Part shown: positions 1-9,320 of the stretch, in pieces
Layout of the letters: the number at the start of each line of letters is the position of its first letter
Numbering within the stretch: position 1 is the first letter of the stretch
Assembly (NCBI RefSeq): GCF_001189845.1
Contig: NZ_LFLZ01000002.1
Coordinates: forward strand, 62,001-126,000
DNA from: Bradyrhizobium tropiciagri
Lineage (GTDB): Bacteria > Pseudomonadota > Alphaproteobacteria > Rhizobiales > Xanthobacteraceae
DNA length: 64,000 bases
Direction: 5' to 3'
The notes under the pieces: model-generated
What the model was told of the DNA's origin: nothing
The model's database searches: none
What the model saw: the letters and a program-made list of their open reading frames with translations, nothing else
Made by a program: the position numbers and the translations under genes

Positions 1-274
1 ACAGGCCCTGCACAATGCGACGCTCTTCGGGAACATAGGCCAGGCCCAACGCGAAGCGCACATGCGCCGGCTGACGCAGCAGCTCCTCACCCTTGAAGGT
101 GACCGAGCCGCGTGTCCGCCCCATCAAGCCCATGATCGATTTCAGCGTCGTCGTCTTGCCGGCTCCATTGCGGCCGATCAGGCAAACGATCTCGCCTTTG
201 GTCACCTCGAGACCGATGTCCTGCAACGCGTGGCTTGCCCCATACCAGGCATTGAGCTTGCTGACCTGCAGCAT
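1..274 (-). CDS. livF: Branched-chain-type ABC transporter ATP-binding protein LivF (partial, 3' end outside window)
   Basis: N-terminal about 91 residues of a LivF-type ATPase, the second ATP-binding subunit of high-affinity amide or amino-acid uptake systems of the Liv family, acting at the cytoplasmic face. The Walker A motif GRNGAGKTT is visible, followed by the segment VPEERRIVQGL typical of LivF. The start is an ATG whose first base is at 274, four bases after the LivG stop, so it is translationally coupled to livG. It is the last visible gene of the minus-strand run. The substrate cannot be read from the sequence. Confidence 0.93.
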   Translation of the reverse strand, partial: MLQVSKLNAWYGASHALQDIGLEVTKGEIVCLIGRNGAGKTTTLKSIMGLMGRTRGSVTFKGEELLRQPAHVRFALGLAYVPEERRIVQGL

Positions 275-278
275 CGCC

Positions 279-1049
279 TCAGTGCTCCCGCTGACCAAGA
301 TAGACACGTTTCACCGCCTCGTTCTGCCGGACCTCCTGCGGCGTGCCCTCGGCAAGCAGTTCTCCGTGGTGCAGCACGAGGATGCGGTCGCTGATCCCGA
401 GCACCAGCTTCATCTTGTGCTCGACGAGGATGACCGTGCGCTCCTTTGCGAGCTTCAGGATCAAATCCATCATGGTCCGGGTTTCCTCCGGGCTCATGCC
501 GGCCGTGGGCTCGTCCAGCAGCAGCAACCGGGGTTGGCTCGCAAGCGCCATGCCGATCTCCAGCGCCCGCTGCTCGCCATGCGCCAGCGTCTTGGCGGCG
601 CGTTCCCGGGATTCCCACAGCCCGACCAAAGCCAGCAACTCGTCAGCCCGCTCGACCAGTTCGGTCAGGCGCGCACGGGGACGCCAGATGTCATATCGCG
701 ACACCAGCGCTTGCAGACCAACGCGGATGTTCTCACGCGTCGTGAGCTGCGGAAACACGCTGGTGATCTGAAAGGATTTTGCGATCCCCATGTGCGCAAA
801 GCGATGTTGCGGCAAGCCGGTGACATCCCTGCCCTCGAACTCAACGCTGCCCTTCGTCGGCCGAAAGGCGCCGCACAGCAAGTTGAAGTAGGTGCTCTTT
901 CCAGCCCCGTTCGGACCAATGATGGAGGTGATCGCTCCCCTGGAAAACTCGGCCGAGATGTTGTTCAGAGCGACAAACTTTCCGAACGTCTTGCCGACGC
1001 CCCTGGTGCGCAGAATGATTTCGCTGGCTTGACCTGCTGCGGTCGTCAT
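279..1049 (-). CDS. livG: Branched-chain-type ABC transporter ATP-binding protein LivG
   Basis: A 256-residue ATPase starting MTTAAGQASE. Walker A is GPNGAGKST, the signature region is AHGEQRALEIGMAL (an LSGGQ variant normal for LivG), and Walker B is LLLLDEPTAG. Length and motif order match LivG. The start at 1049 overlaps the LivM stop in an ATGA arrangement; an upstream in-frame start would run deep into livM and is not needed. It powers import through the LivH/LivM channel. Confidence 0.95.
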   Translation of the reverse strand: MTTAAGQASEIILRTRGVGKTFGKFVALNNISAEFSRGAITSIIGPNGAGKSTYFNLLCGAFRPTKGSVEFEGRDVTGLPQHRFAHMGIAKSFQITSVFPQLTTRENIRVGLQALVSRYDIWRPRARLTELVERADELLALVGLWESRERAAKTLAHGEQRALEIGMALASQPRLLLLDEPTAGMSPEETRTMMDLILKLAKERTVILVEHKMKLVLGISDRILVLHHGELLAEGTPQEVRQNEAVKRVYLGQREH

Positions 1050-2032
1050 CGCTTGCCCCGCGCGATCAGTGTGCCCCAGATCCCGGCGGGGAAGAACAGC
1101 ACGCATGCAATGAAGATGGCGCCAACGATCAGTTGCCAATGAACGGTCCACACGGAGACGATGTTCTCCAGGACCAGGAAGACCGCCGCGCCGACCATCG
1201 GCCCGAAGAACGTCCCCATGCCACCCAGCAGCGCGATCATCACGACCAGGCCCGAGGTCTCGTAGTGCAGGATCTCGATCGGAACGATCGACAGGTGCAG
1301 AGCCTGCAACGCACCCGCGAGACCACAGAAACCGCCCGACAGGACGAAAGTCAGCAAGCGTGTCAGGGTCACGTCATAGCCCGATGCGCGGGCACGCATC
1401 TCGTTCTCCCGCACCGCTTCAATGACGGCACCGAAGGGCGAGGCGAGAATGCGCGACATCACGAAGAATGCAGCGATCACAAAAGCCGCGATGACGTAAT
1501 ACCGGATCATCGGATTGATGAAATCGATCCGCAGGCCGAACAGATCGATGGTACGGACATTGATGCCGCGCAGGCCATTCTCGCCGCCGGTCAAGTCTAC
1601 CGCCTGATAGAACAGGTAATAGACACATTGCGACAGAGCCATCGTGACCATGGCGAAGTAGATACCGCGGGTCCTGATCGCGAGCACGCCGATCAGCAGT
1701 GCCATGAGCAGCCCACCGGCGAGCCCGGCCGCAATCGCCGCATACCACGGCCAACCGAAGTGCACGATGGCGATGCCACAGAGATAGGCGCCGGTCCCGA
1801 ACAGCGCCGCGTGCCCGAACGACAAGAGACCCAGATAGCCAAACACGAGGTTGAACCCGAGGGCGTACAGCCCGTAGATCAGAATATTCACGGCGAGCGC
1901 CGTGAACGGCATCACCAACGGGAAGATCAGGATGACCGCCGCAACAATGCTGGCGCGATGTCGCGTTGCGAACTCGTACCAGCCACCCGTCGTGGCCCGA
2001 GGCTGTTTGATCGATTGAGTGGTTTCGGTCAT
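1046..2032 (-). CDS. livM: Branched-chain-type ABC transporter permease LivM
   Basis: A 328-residue, highly hydrophobic permease. It contains the family segment NLVFGYLGLLSFGHAALFGTG in the first third and a conserved LLGGMGTFFGP loop near the C-terminus, both typical of LivM. It starts 15 bases after the LivH stop and overlaps LivG by four bases, so the liv genes form one transcript. It forms the inner-membrane channel with LivH. Confidence 0.95.
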   Translation of the reverse strand: MTETTQSIKQPRATTGGWYEFATRHRASIVAAVILIFPLVMPFTALAVNILIYGLYALGFNLVFGYLGLLSFGHAALFGTGAYLCGIAIVHFGWPWYAAIAAGLAGGLLMALLIGVLAIRTRGIYFAMVTMALSQCVYYLFYQAVDLTGGENGLRGINVRTIDLFGLRIDFINPMIRYYVIAAFVIAAFFVMSRILASPFGAVIEAVRENEMRARASGYDVTLTRLLTFVLSGGFCGLAGALQALHLSIVPIEILHYETSGLVVMIALLGGMGTFFGPMVGAAVFLVLENIVSVWTVHWQLIVGAIFIACVLFFPAGIWGTLIARGKR

Positions 2033-2047
2033 GCCAGGCTCAGCTCA

Positions 2048-2923
2048 TCAATCCGGCGCGGCCGAAGAAGCCTGGGGACGAACAATGAGGACGATCGCCA
2101 TCAGGGCAAAGATCGAGACCTTGGCCATCTCCGGGGCAAACAGCGAGGTCATGCTGACCACTACACCGACCAGGAGGCCCGCCAGTACGGCACCGCCGAT
2201 CGACCCCATGCCTCCAACGACCGTCACCACGAACGCCTCGGCGAGAATCGTGCCCCCCATCTCCGGAATGACGCCTTGGAGCGGGGCCGCTAACAGGCCG
2301 GCGAAGCCTGCAATCGCGGTGCCTATCCCGAACACGATCAACCAGACCCTGGAAACATCGACCCCAAGGACGCGGACGATCTGCGGATCGCGCGCACCGG
2401 CGCGGATGATCAGCCCGAAGCTGGTCTTCTCCAGAAACAGCCACAGCGCCAGCAGAACGACGGCCGTCGCGCCGATCACAAATAGACGGTAGAGCGGGAA
2501 ATAGCCGACACCGATGTCGACGGCGCCCTGCAGGACCTCGGGCGTATCGAACGGATAGCCGGTCTTGCCAAAGGCAATGCGCACGCACTCCACCATCACG
2601 TAGCTGAGCCCGAAGGTCAGCAGCAGCGGATAGTCGATGCCGCGACCGTAGAGCGGCCGGATCAGCACGCGCTCAACGGCAAGGCCGAACAGTCCAATCG
2701 CGATCGGCACAGCCACGAGGCAAATCCAGAAATTGCCCCCGATCGAGATCAGATAAAGTCCGACATAGGCGCCGACCATGTAGAAGGCGCCATGGGCGAA
2801 GTTGACGACCGTCAGCATCCCGAAGATCAGCGAGAGGCCGATCGCAAACAGCACGTAGATTGCGCCGAGCGCCAACCCGGCAAACAGCTGCAGCGCAATC
2901 AGGTCAAAGCTCAGGCCCGCCAT
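2048..2923 (-). CDS. livH: Branched-chain-type ABC transporter permease LivH
   Basis: A 291-residue permease starting MAGLSFDLIALQ. It has the LivH segment GLSLIFGMLTVVNFAHGAFY near the N-terminus and VVGGMGSIGGAVLAG in the C-terminal half. I prefer the ATG at 2923 over an upstream start at 2941 because the alignable LivH sequence begins here. It lies 53 bases downstream of the frameshifted substrate-binding protein gene and forms the translocation pore with LivM. Confidence 0.94.
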   Translation of the reverse strand: MAGLSFDLIALQLFAGLALGAIYVLFAIGLSLIFGMLTVVNFAHGAFYMVGAYVGLYLISIGGNFWICLVAVPIAIGLFGLAVERVLIRPLYGRGIDYPLLLTFGLSYVMVECVRIAFGKTGYPFDTPEVLQGAVDIGVGYFPLYRLFVIGATAVVLLALWLFLEKTSFGLIIRAGARDPQIVRVLGVDVSRVWLIVFGIGTAIAGFAGLLAAPLQGVIPEMGGTILAEAFVVTVVGGMGSIGGAVLAGLLVGVVVSMTSLFAPEMAKVSIFALMAIVLIVRPQASSAAPD

Positions 2924-2976
2924 TTGTCCCCCTCGGCACAACGCTCACCGCTTCGCAGCGCGCGCCGGCGCATGGC

Positions 2977-4228
2977 TCAGCTCTTGTGACCGAGCGCCTC
3001 GCAGGTGCGCAGGTACTTCTCGTTAGGCTCTTCGGTCGACAGGACCTCGAACACGTCGGACTCGTTCTTCATGTCCTTGGACTTCGACTTGATCACGAGC
3101 ACCGACTGCACCGACTGGTGATCGCATTTGCGATAGTATTGCGGTCCCTTGTAGTAGTCATACTTCAGGGCTTCCAGTGCAGCGACGACCTTGTTGGTCT
3201 CCACGCTGCCCGCGCCCTTGACCGCCTCGAGCACGGTCCGCACCCCGCCATAGCCGAGCGCACCGTAGTCGGTGGGCAACTTGCCGTCATACATCTTGCG
3301 GAAGGCGTCGTTGAACGCCTTGGTCGAGGCAAACTTGTCTTCGATGCCCCAGTAGAACGAGCAGCCGCCGACGACGCCTTCGAATGCCTGGGGTCCCGCC
3401 GCGACGCGGCTGGCATGCGAGAGCAGTGGTGCGATGATCTGGATCGATTTCTTGATGCCGAAGTCGGTTGCCTGCTTCAGCGCGATCTGCTGGTCGCGGC
3501 CGAAATTGCTGATACAGAGAATGTCGGGCTTGAGCGCCTGGAGACGCGGCAGCAGGGTCGAGAAGTCAGTCGTCCCGAGCGGATGGCGAATATCGCCGAG
3601 GTTTTCGATGTTGAATTCCTTGCCCACTTCGAGGAAGCCGCGCACCATCTCGTGACCGTAGGCGTAGTCCGCCGTGAGGAACGCAACCTTCTTGCCGAAC
3701 TTGGCGAAAGCGTACCGGCCGACCGCGCCTGACGTCATATGCGGATTCAGCGCTTCGTGGAAAGTGTATTTGCTGAGGTCCGCCGCCTCGTTGATGGCGT
3801 CGGACTGGCTGATCGAATTGAAGATGACGCCACGCTCCTTGGTGACGTTGTTGATCGCAAGCTGAACCGCCGCCGAGAGACTGCGACGACGAAATTCACC
3901 TTCTCCTTCTCGACCAGCTCCACGTCCGCGTCGCCGCTTCACCCGGATTGAGCTTGTCGTCGCGCACGACGAGCTCGGCCTTGCGGCCGTTGAGGCCGCC
4001 GGCGTCATTGAATTGGGCGACGGCCAGCTGAGCGGCCCGCACCTGATCCTGGGCCTCGGCGCCATAAGGACCGGTCAAGGGAACGGGGAAGCCGATCTTG
4101 ATCGGTGCTTCCTCGGCCTGCAGCAGATTGATGCGAAAAGGCGAGACGGCGAGAGCGGCGCCGGCGCTTGCCGTCGTCAGCAGGCGACGCCGCGATATCG
4201 AACCGGCTTTGGTGACCTTCTTCGTCAT
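2977..4228 (-). pseudogene. Liv-type ABC transporter substrate-binding protein, broken by two frameshifts
   Basis: Periplasmic binding protein of the LivJ/LivK type, about 417 residues if repaired. The start ATG at 4228 has a GGGAGG Shine-Dalgarno eight bases upstream. The N-terminus carries a twin-arginine-like signal (SISRRRLLTTASAG). The first part ends in RDDKLNPGEAATR and the long C-terminal part begins LSAAVQLAINN. Between them a short third-frame stretch reads VELVEKEKVNFVV. Joining the three needs one added base near 3926 and one near 3881, both at G/C runs. The rest is intact, so this is either recent inactivation or sequence error. It sits between the Mo-hydroxylase and livH genes and should define transporter specificity. 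Confidence 0.85.
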
Positions 4229-4295
4229 GACTATCCTCCCCAAAAACTGTCTGTGTTTTGCTTATCGCCTTGTCTTTGCCCGGAACGTCTCCACC

Positions 4296-6686
4296 TCAGA
4301 TTCGTCCCAAGGCCGTCAGGATAACCTGAGGCGTGAGCGGAATCTCGGTAATTGTTGCGCCGAACGGCCGCAGCGCATCGTTGACCGCGTTGGCAACCGC
4401 GGCTGCCGCACCGGCCGTACCCGCCTCGCCCGCCCCTTTGGCTCCCAGCTCCGATTCCAGTGTCGGTGACACCACGTGGCCAATGTCGATATCGGGCATC
4501 TCGCCGGACATCGGGACCAAATAATCCGCCATGTTGGCGTTGGTCAGCTGACCACGCTCGTCATAGATACACTTCTCGAACAGCGCCGCACCGAGCCCCT
4601 GCACAACCCCACCCCGGATCTGTTCGTCGACCAGTTGCGGGTTGATGATGGTGCCGCAGTCTTCGACAACCCAATGTTTCAGCAACGTCACGAACCCGGT
4701 CTCGGTATCGACCTCAAGCCATGAGGCCTGGACGCCGTTGGTGAACGCAAAGGGATACTGGCGCGGCACGAAATGCCGGGTCGCCATCAACTCGGGCTGG
4801 ATGCCCGGCGGGAGGGTATCCGGTCGGAAATAGACGATCCGCGCCAGCTCGTTCAGCTCGATCCGCGACGCGCCGTCGTCGGCATTGACGATGCGGTTAT
4901 CGACGATATCGAGCCCGGCCGGCGTCGATTGCAGGATGGCTGCGGCGACATCCAGAATATTCTGGCGCAGAGCCTTGGCGGCCTGCAAGGCGGCTTCGCC
5001 GCCGATGCCGGCGCCGCGCGAGGCCCAGGTGCCGCCGCCGTAGGGTGTATTGTCGGTGTCGCCCAGGGTCACGCGGACCCGGTCCATCGAGACGCCAAGC
5101 ACGCTGCCGACGATCTGGGCCGTCAGCGACTCCGACCCCTGCCCCTGCTCCGTGATGCTGGTCTGGCAGATCACCGAGCCCTGTGTATCGAGCCGAACCG
5201 CAACACCATCCTGCGATGAAATCTTCGCGCCGCCGACACCGTAAAAGGCGGCACTTGGATTGGTGACCTCGATGAAGCTCGCGATTCCGATGCCCCGGTG
5301 TATATTTCTGGTGCGCAGTGCCGCCTGCTCGGCACGCAATGCGTCGTAGTCCATCATCTGAAGCAGCTTGGCCAACGAGGCATGATGCGAAAGCTGCTCG
5401 AACTTCATGCCCGAGGGGGATGCACAGGGATAGGCATCGTCGGTGATCAGGTTACGCCGGCGGATCTCGACGGGGTCCATGCCGATCTTGGCTGCGGCCA
5501 AATCGACCAGGCCTTCGGTGACCGAACAGGCAATCGGGTGTCCGACCGCCCGGTACTGGCACATCACGTTCTTATTCTGGAACACGACCCGCGCTCGCGC
5601 CCGGTAGTTCGGCGTGACATACGGCCCGCCAACGAGATTGACCACCTGATTGGCCTCGATGGCGCTGGTGCGTGGATACATCGAATAGGGACCGATCCCC
5701 GTCAGGTCTTCAATCTCGAAGGCCGTGATCGTACCGTCCGGTCTGACGCCTATCCGCCCCCTGCATCGATGATCGCGGGCGTGAATGTCCGTGTTGAAGC
5801 TCTCGATACGGTCAGCCACGAATTTGACCGGCCGACGCAACAGCTTCGATAGCGCGTATGTCGCCATTTCGTCGGCGTAGATGTGAACCTTGATGCCGAA
5901 CGAGCCGCCGACGTCCTTGCAGACCACCCGGACCTGCGCCTCCCTCAATCCGAGATGCAGGGCTGCAATGTTCTGCACCATGTGCGGCGCCTGCGTGCCC
6001 TGATAGACCGTCAGCCGCGCCTCGGCCCCATTCCAGTCGGCAACCACTGCACGCGGTTCAAGCGTCACGCCGGTATGCCGCCCGAACACGAATTCGGCCT
6101 CGACGACTTCGGACTCCGACAATGCGTGGTCGACGTCGCCGGCATCGAGTGTCCGCTCGAAGGCAAGATTGTCACCGAGCGAGGCGTGAATGACAGGCGT
6201 TGCGGGATCGAGCGCGGTGCGCATGTCGGTGACCGCCGCGAGTTCCTCGTAATCGACGGCAATATGCTCCATGGCATCTTCGGCCGCCGCACGGCTAGTC
6301 GCGACAATCGCTGCAACCGCTTCACCCTGCCAGCAGACCCGGTCGACTGCGATCGCGTGCTGCGGCGCGGACTTCAATCCCTTCAGATGCGAGAGCACAC
6401 CGACCCACGGTGTGATGACAGTCTCAAGCTCACGCCCCGTGACGATGGAAATGACGCCAGACATACGCCGCGCCGCGCTGGCGTCGATCGCCACGATTTT
6501 GGCGTGGGCATGGGGCGACCGCAAGAAAACCACATGCGCCATCCGCGGCAATTCCAAGTCGCTGACGTATTGTCCGCGCCCTTGCAGCAACCTGTCCAGG
6601 TTGGGTCGCGGCACCGTCTTGCCGATATAGGAATTCGGGCGATCGAGCACCGAAAGTGACTCTGCTGGCGCACGGGTCACAGTCAT
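4296..6686 (-). CDS. Xanthine dehydrogenase/CoxL-family molybdopterin-binding subunit
   Basis: A 796-residue large subunit of a molybdenum hydroxylase, starting MTVTRAPAESLSV; the start overlaps the stop of the 2Fe-2S gene (ATGA at 6683-6686). Visible family features include GRGQYVSDLELPRMAHVVFL near the N-terminus, QGTQAPHMVQ, the moco-binding GSFGIKVHIYADE, and the C-terminal GAKGAGEAGTAGA with the catalytic Glu. The loop that reads AYRCSFR in form I CO dehydrogenase and AYRGAGR in form II enzymes reads QYRAVGHP here. So this is not CO dehydrogenase, and its substrate is unknown. It hydroxylates a carbon next to a ring nitrogen or aldehyde carbon using water. Confidence 0.93.
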   Translation of the reverse strand: MTVTRAPAESLSVLDRPNSYIGKTVPRPNLDRLLQGRGQYVSDLELPRMAHVVFLRSPHAHAKIVAIDASAARRMSGVISIVTGRELETVITPWVGVLSHLKGLKSAPQHAIAVDRVCWQGEAVAAIVATSRAAAEDAMEHIAVDYEELAAVTDMRTALDPATPVIHASLGDNLAFERTLDAGDVDHALSESEVVEAEFVFGRHTGVTLEPRAVVADWNGAEARLTVYQGTQAPHMVQNIAALHLGLREAQVRVVCKDVGGSFGIKVHIYADEMATYALSKLLRRPVKFVADRIESFNTDIHARDHRCRGRIGVRPDGTITAFEIEDLTGIGPYSMYPRTSAIEANQVVNLVGGPYVTPNYRARARVVFQNKNVMCQYRAVGHPIACSVTEGLVDLAAAKIGMDPVEIRRRNLITDDAYPCASPSGMKFEQLSHHASLAKLLQMMDYDALRAEQAALRTRNIHRGIGIASFIEVTNPSAAFYGVGGAKISSQDGVAVRLDTQGSVICQTSITEQGQGSESLTAQIVGSVLGVSMDRVRVTLGDTDNTPYGGGTWASRGAGIGGEAALQAAKALRQNILDVAAAILQSTPAGLDIVDNRIVNADDGASRIELNELARIVYFRPDTLPPGIQPELMATRHFVPRQYPFAFTNGVQASWLEVDTETGFVTLLKHWVVEDCGTIINPQLVDEQIRGGVVQGLGAALFEKCIYDERGQLTNANMADYLVPMSGEMPDIDIGHVVSPTLESELGAKGAGEAGTAGAAAAVANAVNDALRPFGATITEIPLTPQVILTALGRI

Positions 6687-7168
6687 GTCCGCCGCTCCGC
6701 GCGTGTCTTGGCTGTCGCCTCCACAGCGTCCACGATGGCCTGATAGCCGGTGCAGCGGCAATAATTGCCGGAGAGATGCTCGCGGATCGCTTGCCGATCA
6801 GGCACGGGCGAATGCTTCAGCAGATCCTGCGCCGTCATCAGCATCCCCGGCGTGCAGTAGCCGCACTGCAATGCATTGCGTTCGCGAAATGCCGCCTGAA
6901 GATCGGCGATTTCACCGCTGTCGGACACCCCCTCGATGGTCTCGACTGACGCGCCATGCGCCTGGACCGCCAGCATCAGGCAGGAGCGGACGATCTCGCC
7001 ATCGATCCGAACAGTACAGGCACCACAGACGCCGTGCTCGCAACCGACATGCGTTCCGGTCAGCTTGAGGTTTTCCCGGAGAAAGTCTGCGAGGTTGAGC
7101 CGTGGCAGCACAAAGGCATCGATCGGTTCGCCGTTGACCAGAAGCGAGAGCGATACTGGAGCGCTCAC
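6683..7168 (-). CDS. CoxS-type 2Fe-2S subunit of molybdenum hydroxylase
   Basis: A 161-residue protein with two 2Fe-2S centres. The plant-ferredoxin-type cluster is CEHGVCGAC plus a later Cys (RSCLML). The helical domain cluster uses CGYC and CRC (NYCRCTGYQ). Length and order match CoxS/YagT small subunits. It transfers electrons from the molybdenum site to the FAD subunit. It overlaps both neighbours by four bases, which fixes both its start and its place in a three-subunit enzyme. Confidence 0.96.
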   Translation of the reverse strand: MSAPVSLSLLVNGEPIDAFVLPRLNLADFLRENLKLTGTHVGCEHGVCGACTVRIDGEIVRSCLMLAVQAHGASVETIEGVSDSGEIADLQAAFRERNALQCGYCTPGMLMTAQDLLKHSPVPDRQAIREHLSGNYCRCTGYQAIVDAVEATAKTRAERRT

Positions 7169-8046
7169 TTGGCCACTCCCGTTGCCAGCTCGGGTCGCGC
7201 GAGCAAAGCGGCCACGCAGCGCCGGAGCAAGACAGTGGCGAGGTGTCGGCGCATGGCCGCGGTAGCCTGTTGATCCTCTTGCGGGTCGAGCTCGTTGGTC
7301 AGCGCCGTCGCAGCTTCCGCCAGCAACTCGGGATTCACGGATGCATTGATCAGCTTGCCGGCGGCAGCTGCCAGCAGAGGCCTATCGCCAACGGCAAAGA
7401 AGCCCAGCCGAAGATCCGAGAATCGGCCGGCAGCAACAACAGCACGCGCGGCGAGACCAACGACGGCGTAGTCACCATGCCGCCGGGCGTATTCCTGAAA
7501 AAAGAACGTCGAGCCTTGGCCGGTGACTGGCGCCTCGATCGCGACGAGCAGTTCGTCCGGCGATAGTGCCGTTTCGTAGATTCCTTTAAAAAATTCGGTC
7601 GCAGCAATCCGCCGCTCGCCCGTCGGACCGCGAGCAACGATCGTGGCGTCAAGCGCCATGACACAGGCCGGCAGCTCCGACGCGGGATCGGCGTGAGCGA
7701 GGCTTCCGCCAATCGTTCCGCGGTTGCGGATTGCGGGATGGGCAACGTGGCTGACGGCATCCCGCAACAGCGGAGCGTGCAGCGCAATCTCGGGCGATCT
7801 GAGCAAGTCGACATGCCGGGTCAGCGCGCCAACGACGAGGACGTCTCCCCTCATGGCAATGCCGCGCAACTCGGCGAGGCCGCCGATATCGACCAGAATC
7901 TCCGGGGACAGAAGCCGCAGGTTCATCGCCGGCATCAGGCTCTGGCCGCCCGACAGAACCTTCGCCTTGTCGCCATGCACGGCAAGCAACTCCAGCGCAT
8001 TCACGACGCTGGTCGCGCGGGCGTAGGCGAAAGCCGCAGCTTTCAT
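7165..8046 (-). CDS. CoxM-type FAD-binding subunit of molybdenum hydroxylase
   Basis: A 293-residue medium subunit. The FAD-binding motif AKVLSGGQSLMPAMNLRL lies near residues 28-45, and RNRGTIGGSLAHADPASELP is the second conserved loop. The C-terminal CO_deh_flav_C-type domain follows. It starts after a GGGAGG ten bases upstream and is the first gene of the minus-strand run, divergent from the LLM oxidoreductase across 168 bases. It passes electrons from the 2Fe-2S subunit to an external acceptor. Confidence 0.95.
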   Translation of the reverse strand: MKAAAFAYARATSVVNALELLAVHGDKAKVLSGGQSLMPAMNLRLLSPEILVDIGGLAELRGIAMRGDVLVVGALTRHVDLLRSPEIALHAPLLRDAVSHVAHPAIRNRGTIGGSLAHADPASELPACVMALDATIVARGPTGERRIAATEFFKGIYETALSPDELLVAIEAPVTGQGSTFFFQEYARRHGDYAVVGLAARAVVAAGRFSDLRLGFFAVGDRPLLAAAAGKLINASVNPELLAEAATALTNELDPQEDQQATAAMRRHLATVLLRRCVAALLARPELATGVAK

Positions 8047-8214
8047 GTGGGCGTGGCCTCCCGGCCCAATTTTGGTTTGTCAGATTAGAGGGCCGCCTTG
8101 TTCAAAGGTCAAGCTTGTTTATCGAGTGATTATTTGCGCATCAGGGCTTGTCTTCACCTTGGGAACGCCGCAGGTTCCTTGCCAACTAAAGTTCAACGAG
8201 CAGGGAGGCGGATC
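8047..8214. promoter_or_regulatory. Divergent promoter region between the Mo-hydroxylase run and the LLM oxidoreductase
   Basis: A 168-base AT-richer gap between two divergent start codons. It must drive the long minus-strand Mo-hydroxylase/Liv run and the plus-strand LLM gene. It contains at 8117-8132 a 16-base motif (GTTTATCGAGTGATTA) that recurs with 14 of 16 matches upstream of the flavin monooxygenase. The GGAGG ribosome site for the LLM gene lies at 8204-8208. Exact -35/-10 boxes are not convincing by eye. Confidence 0.6.
8117..8132. promoter_or_regulatory. Candidate operator, copy 1 (shared with 12734-12749)
   Basis: GTTTATCGAGTGATTA, a partly palindromic element with ATCG-AG-TGAT arms. 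Its twin upstream of the monooxygenase start differs at two positions. The two copies flank the cluster that contains the TetR-family gene, which makes TetR the obvious candidate binder. This is inference from position and similarity only. Confidence 0.4.
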
Positions 8215-9308
8215 ATGAAGCTCGGGTTCTTTACGATGCCGATCCATCCTCTCGACAAGGACTGGCGGCAATCGCTGCGGGAGGATCGGGAAGCCTTCCT
8301 GCTTGCGGATGAGCTCGGGTTCACGGAAGCGTATGTCGGCGAGCATGTCACCGACAAGGCCGAGAACATCACCTCCAGCATCGCGTTCATTGCCTGGCTC
8401 GCAGCGGCAACCAAACAGATCAAGCTTGGAACCGGCACGATCAACATGCCGAATACCCATCCGGCGGCGGTCGCAGCATCTGTCGCCATGCTTGATCACA
8501 TGCTTGATGGCCGTTTCATATTTGGAATAAGCCTGGTGGATTGCTGTCCGACGCGGAAATCTTTGACAATCTCGACGCTGACCGCAACGCCATGTTCCTC
8601 GAGGCAATCAATCAGGTCCTCGACATCTGGTCGGGCAAACCGCCTTATGATCTACAAGGCAAATATTGGAATGTATCCGTCAAAAAGACTCTGATCGAGG
8701 ACATCGGCCAGGGAATCGTCGCGCGCCCGTTGCAGGCTCCGCACCCGCCGATCGTGGTGACCGCGGTCGCGCCATTTTCAAAAGGCGTCACGGAGGCCGC
8801 TGCGCGCGGCTGGGATCCGATCTCGGCAAACTTCCTGATGCCCGCCTGGGTCAAGAGTCACTGGCCCAAATACGTCGAGGGCTGCGAGCGCGTAGGCCGG
8901 GCGGCCAACTCCGCCAATTGGCGCGTCGCCAAGAGCGTGTTCGTGGCAAAGGATGCGGCAACCGCGAAGGCCTATGCTACATCGCCGGACAGCCCCTACG
9001 TGTACTATTATCACCAGCTGTTCACAAAGCTGAAGCGTAGCGGCCGGCTCGAACTGTTCAAGACGCGGCGGGACCAGCCCGATGCGGAGGTCACGCTGGA
9101 TTCGATCTGCGACAAGCTCATCATCTACGGCACGCCCGAAAGCGTGGCCGACCAGTTGCTGGCGTTCCGGCAGGAGATCGGCCATTTCGGAACCTTGCTC
9201 TATGCCGGGAAGGACTGGAAGGATCGCGAGCTTGGCCGCCAATCGATGATCCTGATGGCCGAGAAGGTCTTGCCGCGCATCAATGCCGCCGGCGGCTCAT
9301 CGACGTGA
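8215..9308 (+). pseudogene. LLM-class flavin-dependent oxidoreductase, one frameshift
   Basis: Bacterial luciferase-like monooxygenase of about 364 residues if repaired. The ATG at 8215 follows a GGGAGG at a good distance. The first frame reads MKLGFFTMPIHPLDKDW and continues to GRFIFGIS. A one-base loss near 8532 (CCC reduced to CC) then shifts the frame, and the expected PGGLLSDAEIF continues in the next frame to the stop at 9306-9308. Conserved features are VGEHVTD near the N-terminus and YGTPESVADQLLAFR near the C-terminus. The family uses reduced FMN and oxygen to hydroxylate or cleave substrates. It is followed 12 bases later by the deacetylase-fold gene, probably in the same operon. 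Confidence 0.85.
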
Positions 9309-9320
9309 AGGAGTTTCGAC

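Noticed and set aside
93-1142. Plus-strand frame of 349 codons opposite livG
   Set aside because: The minus strand encodes complete LivG motifs; the plus frame has none.
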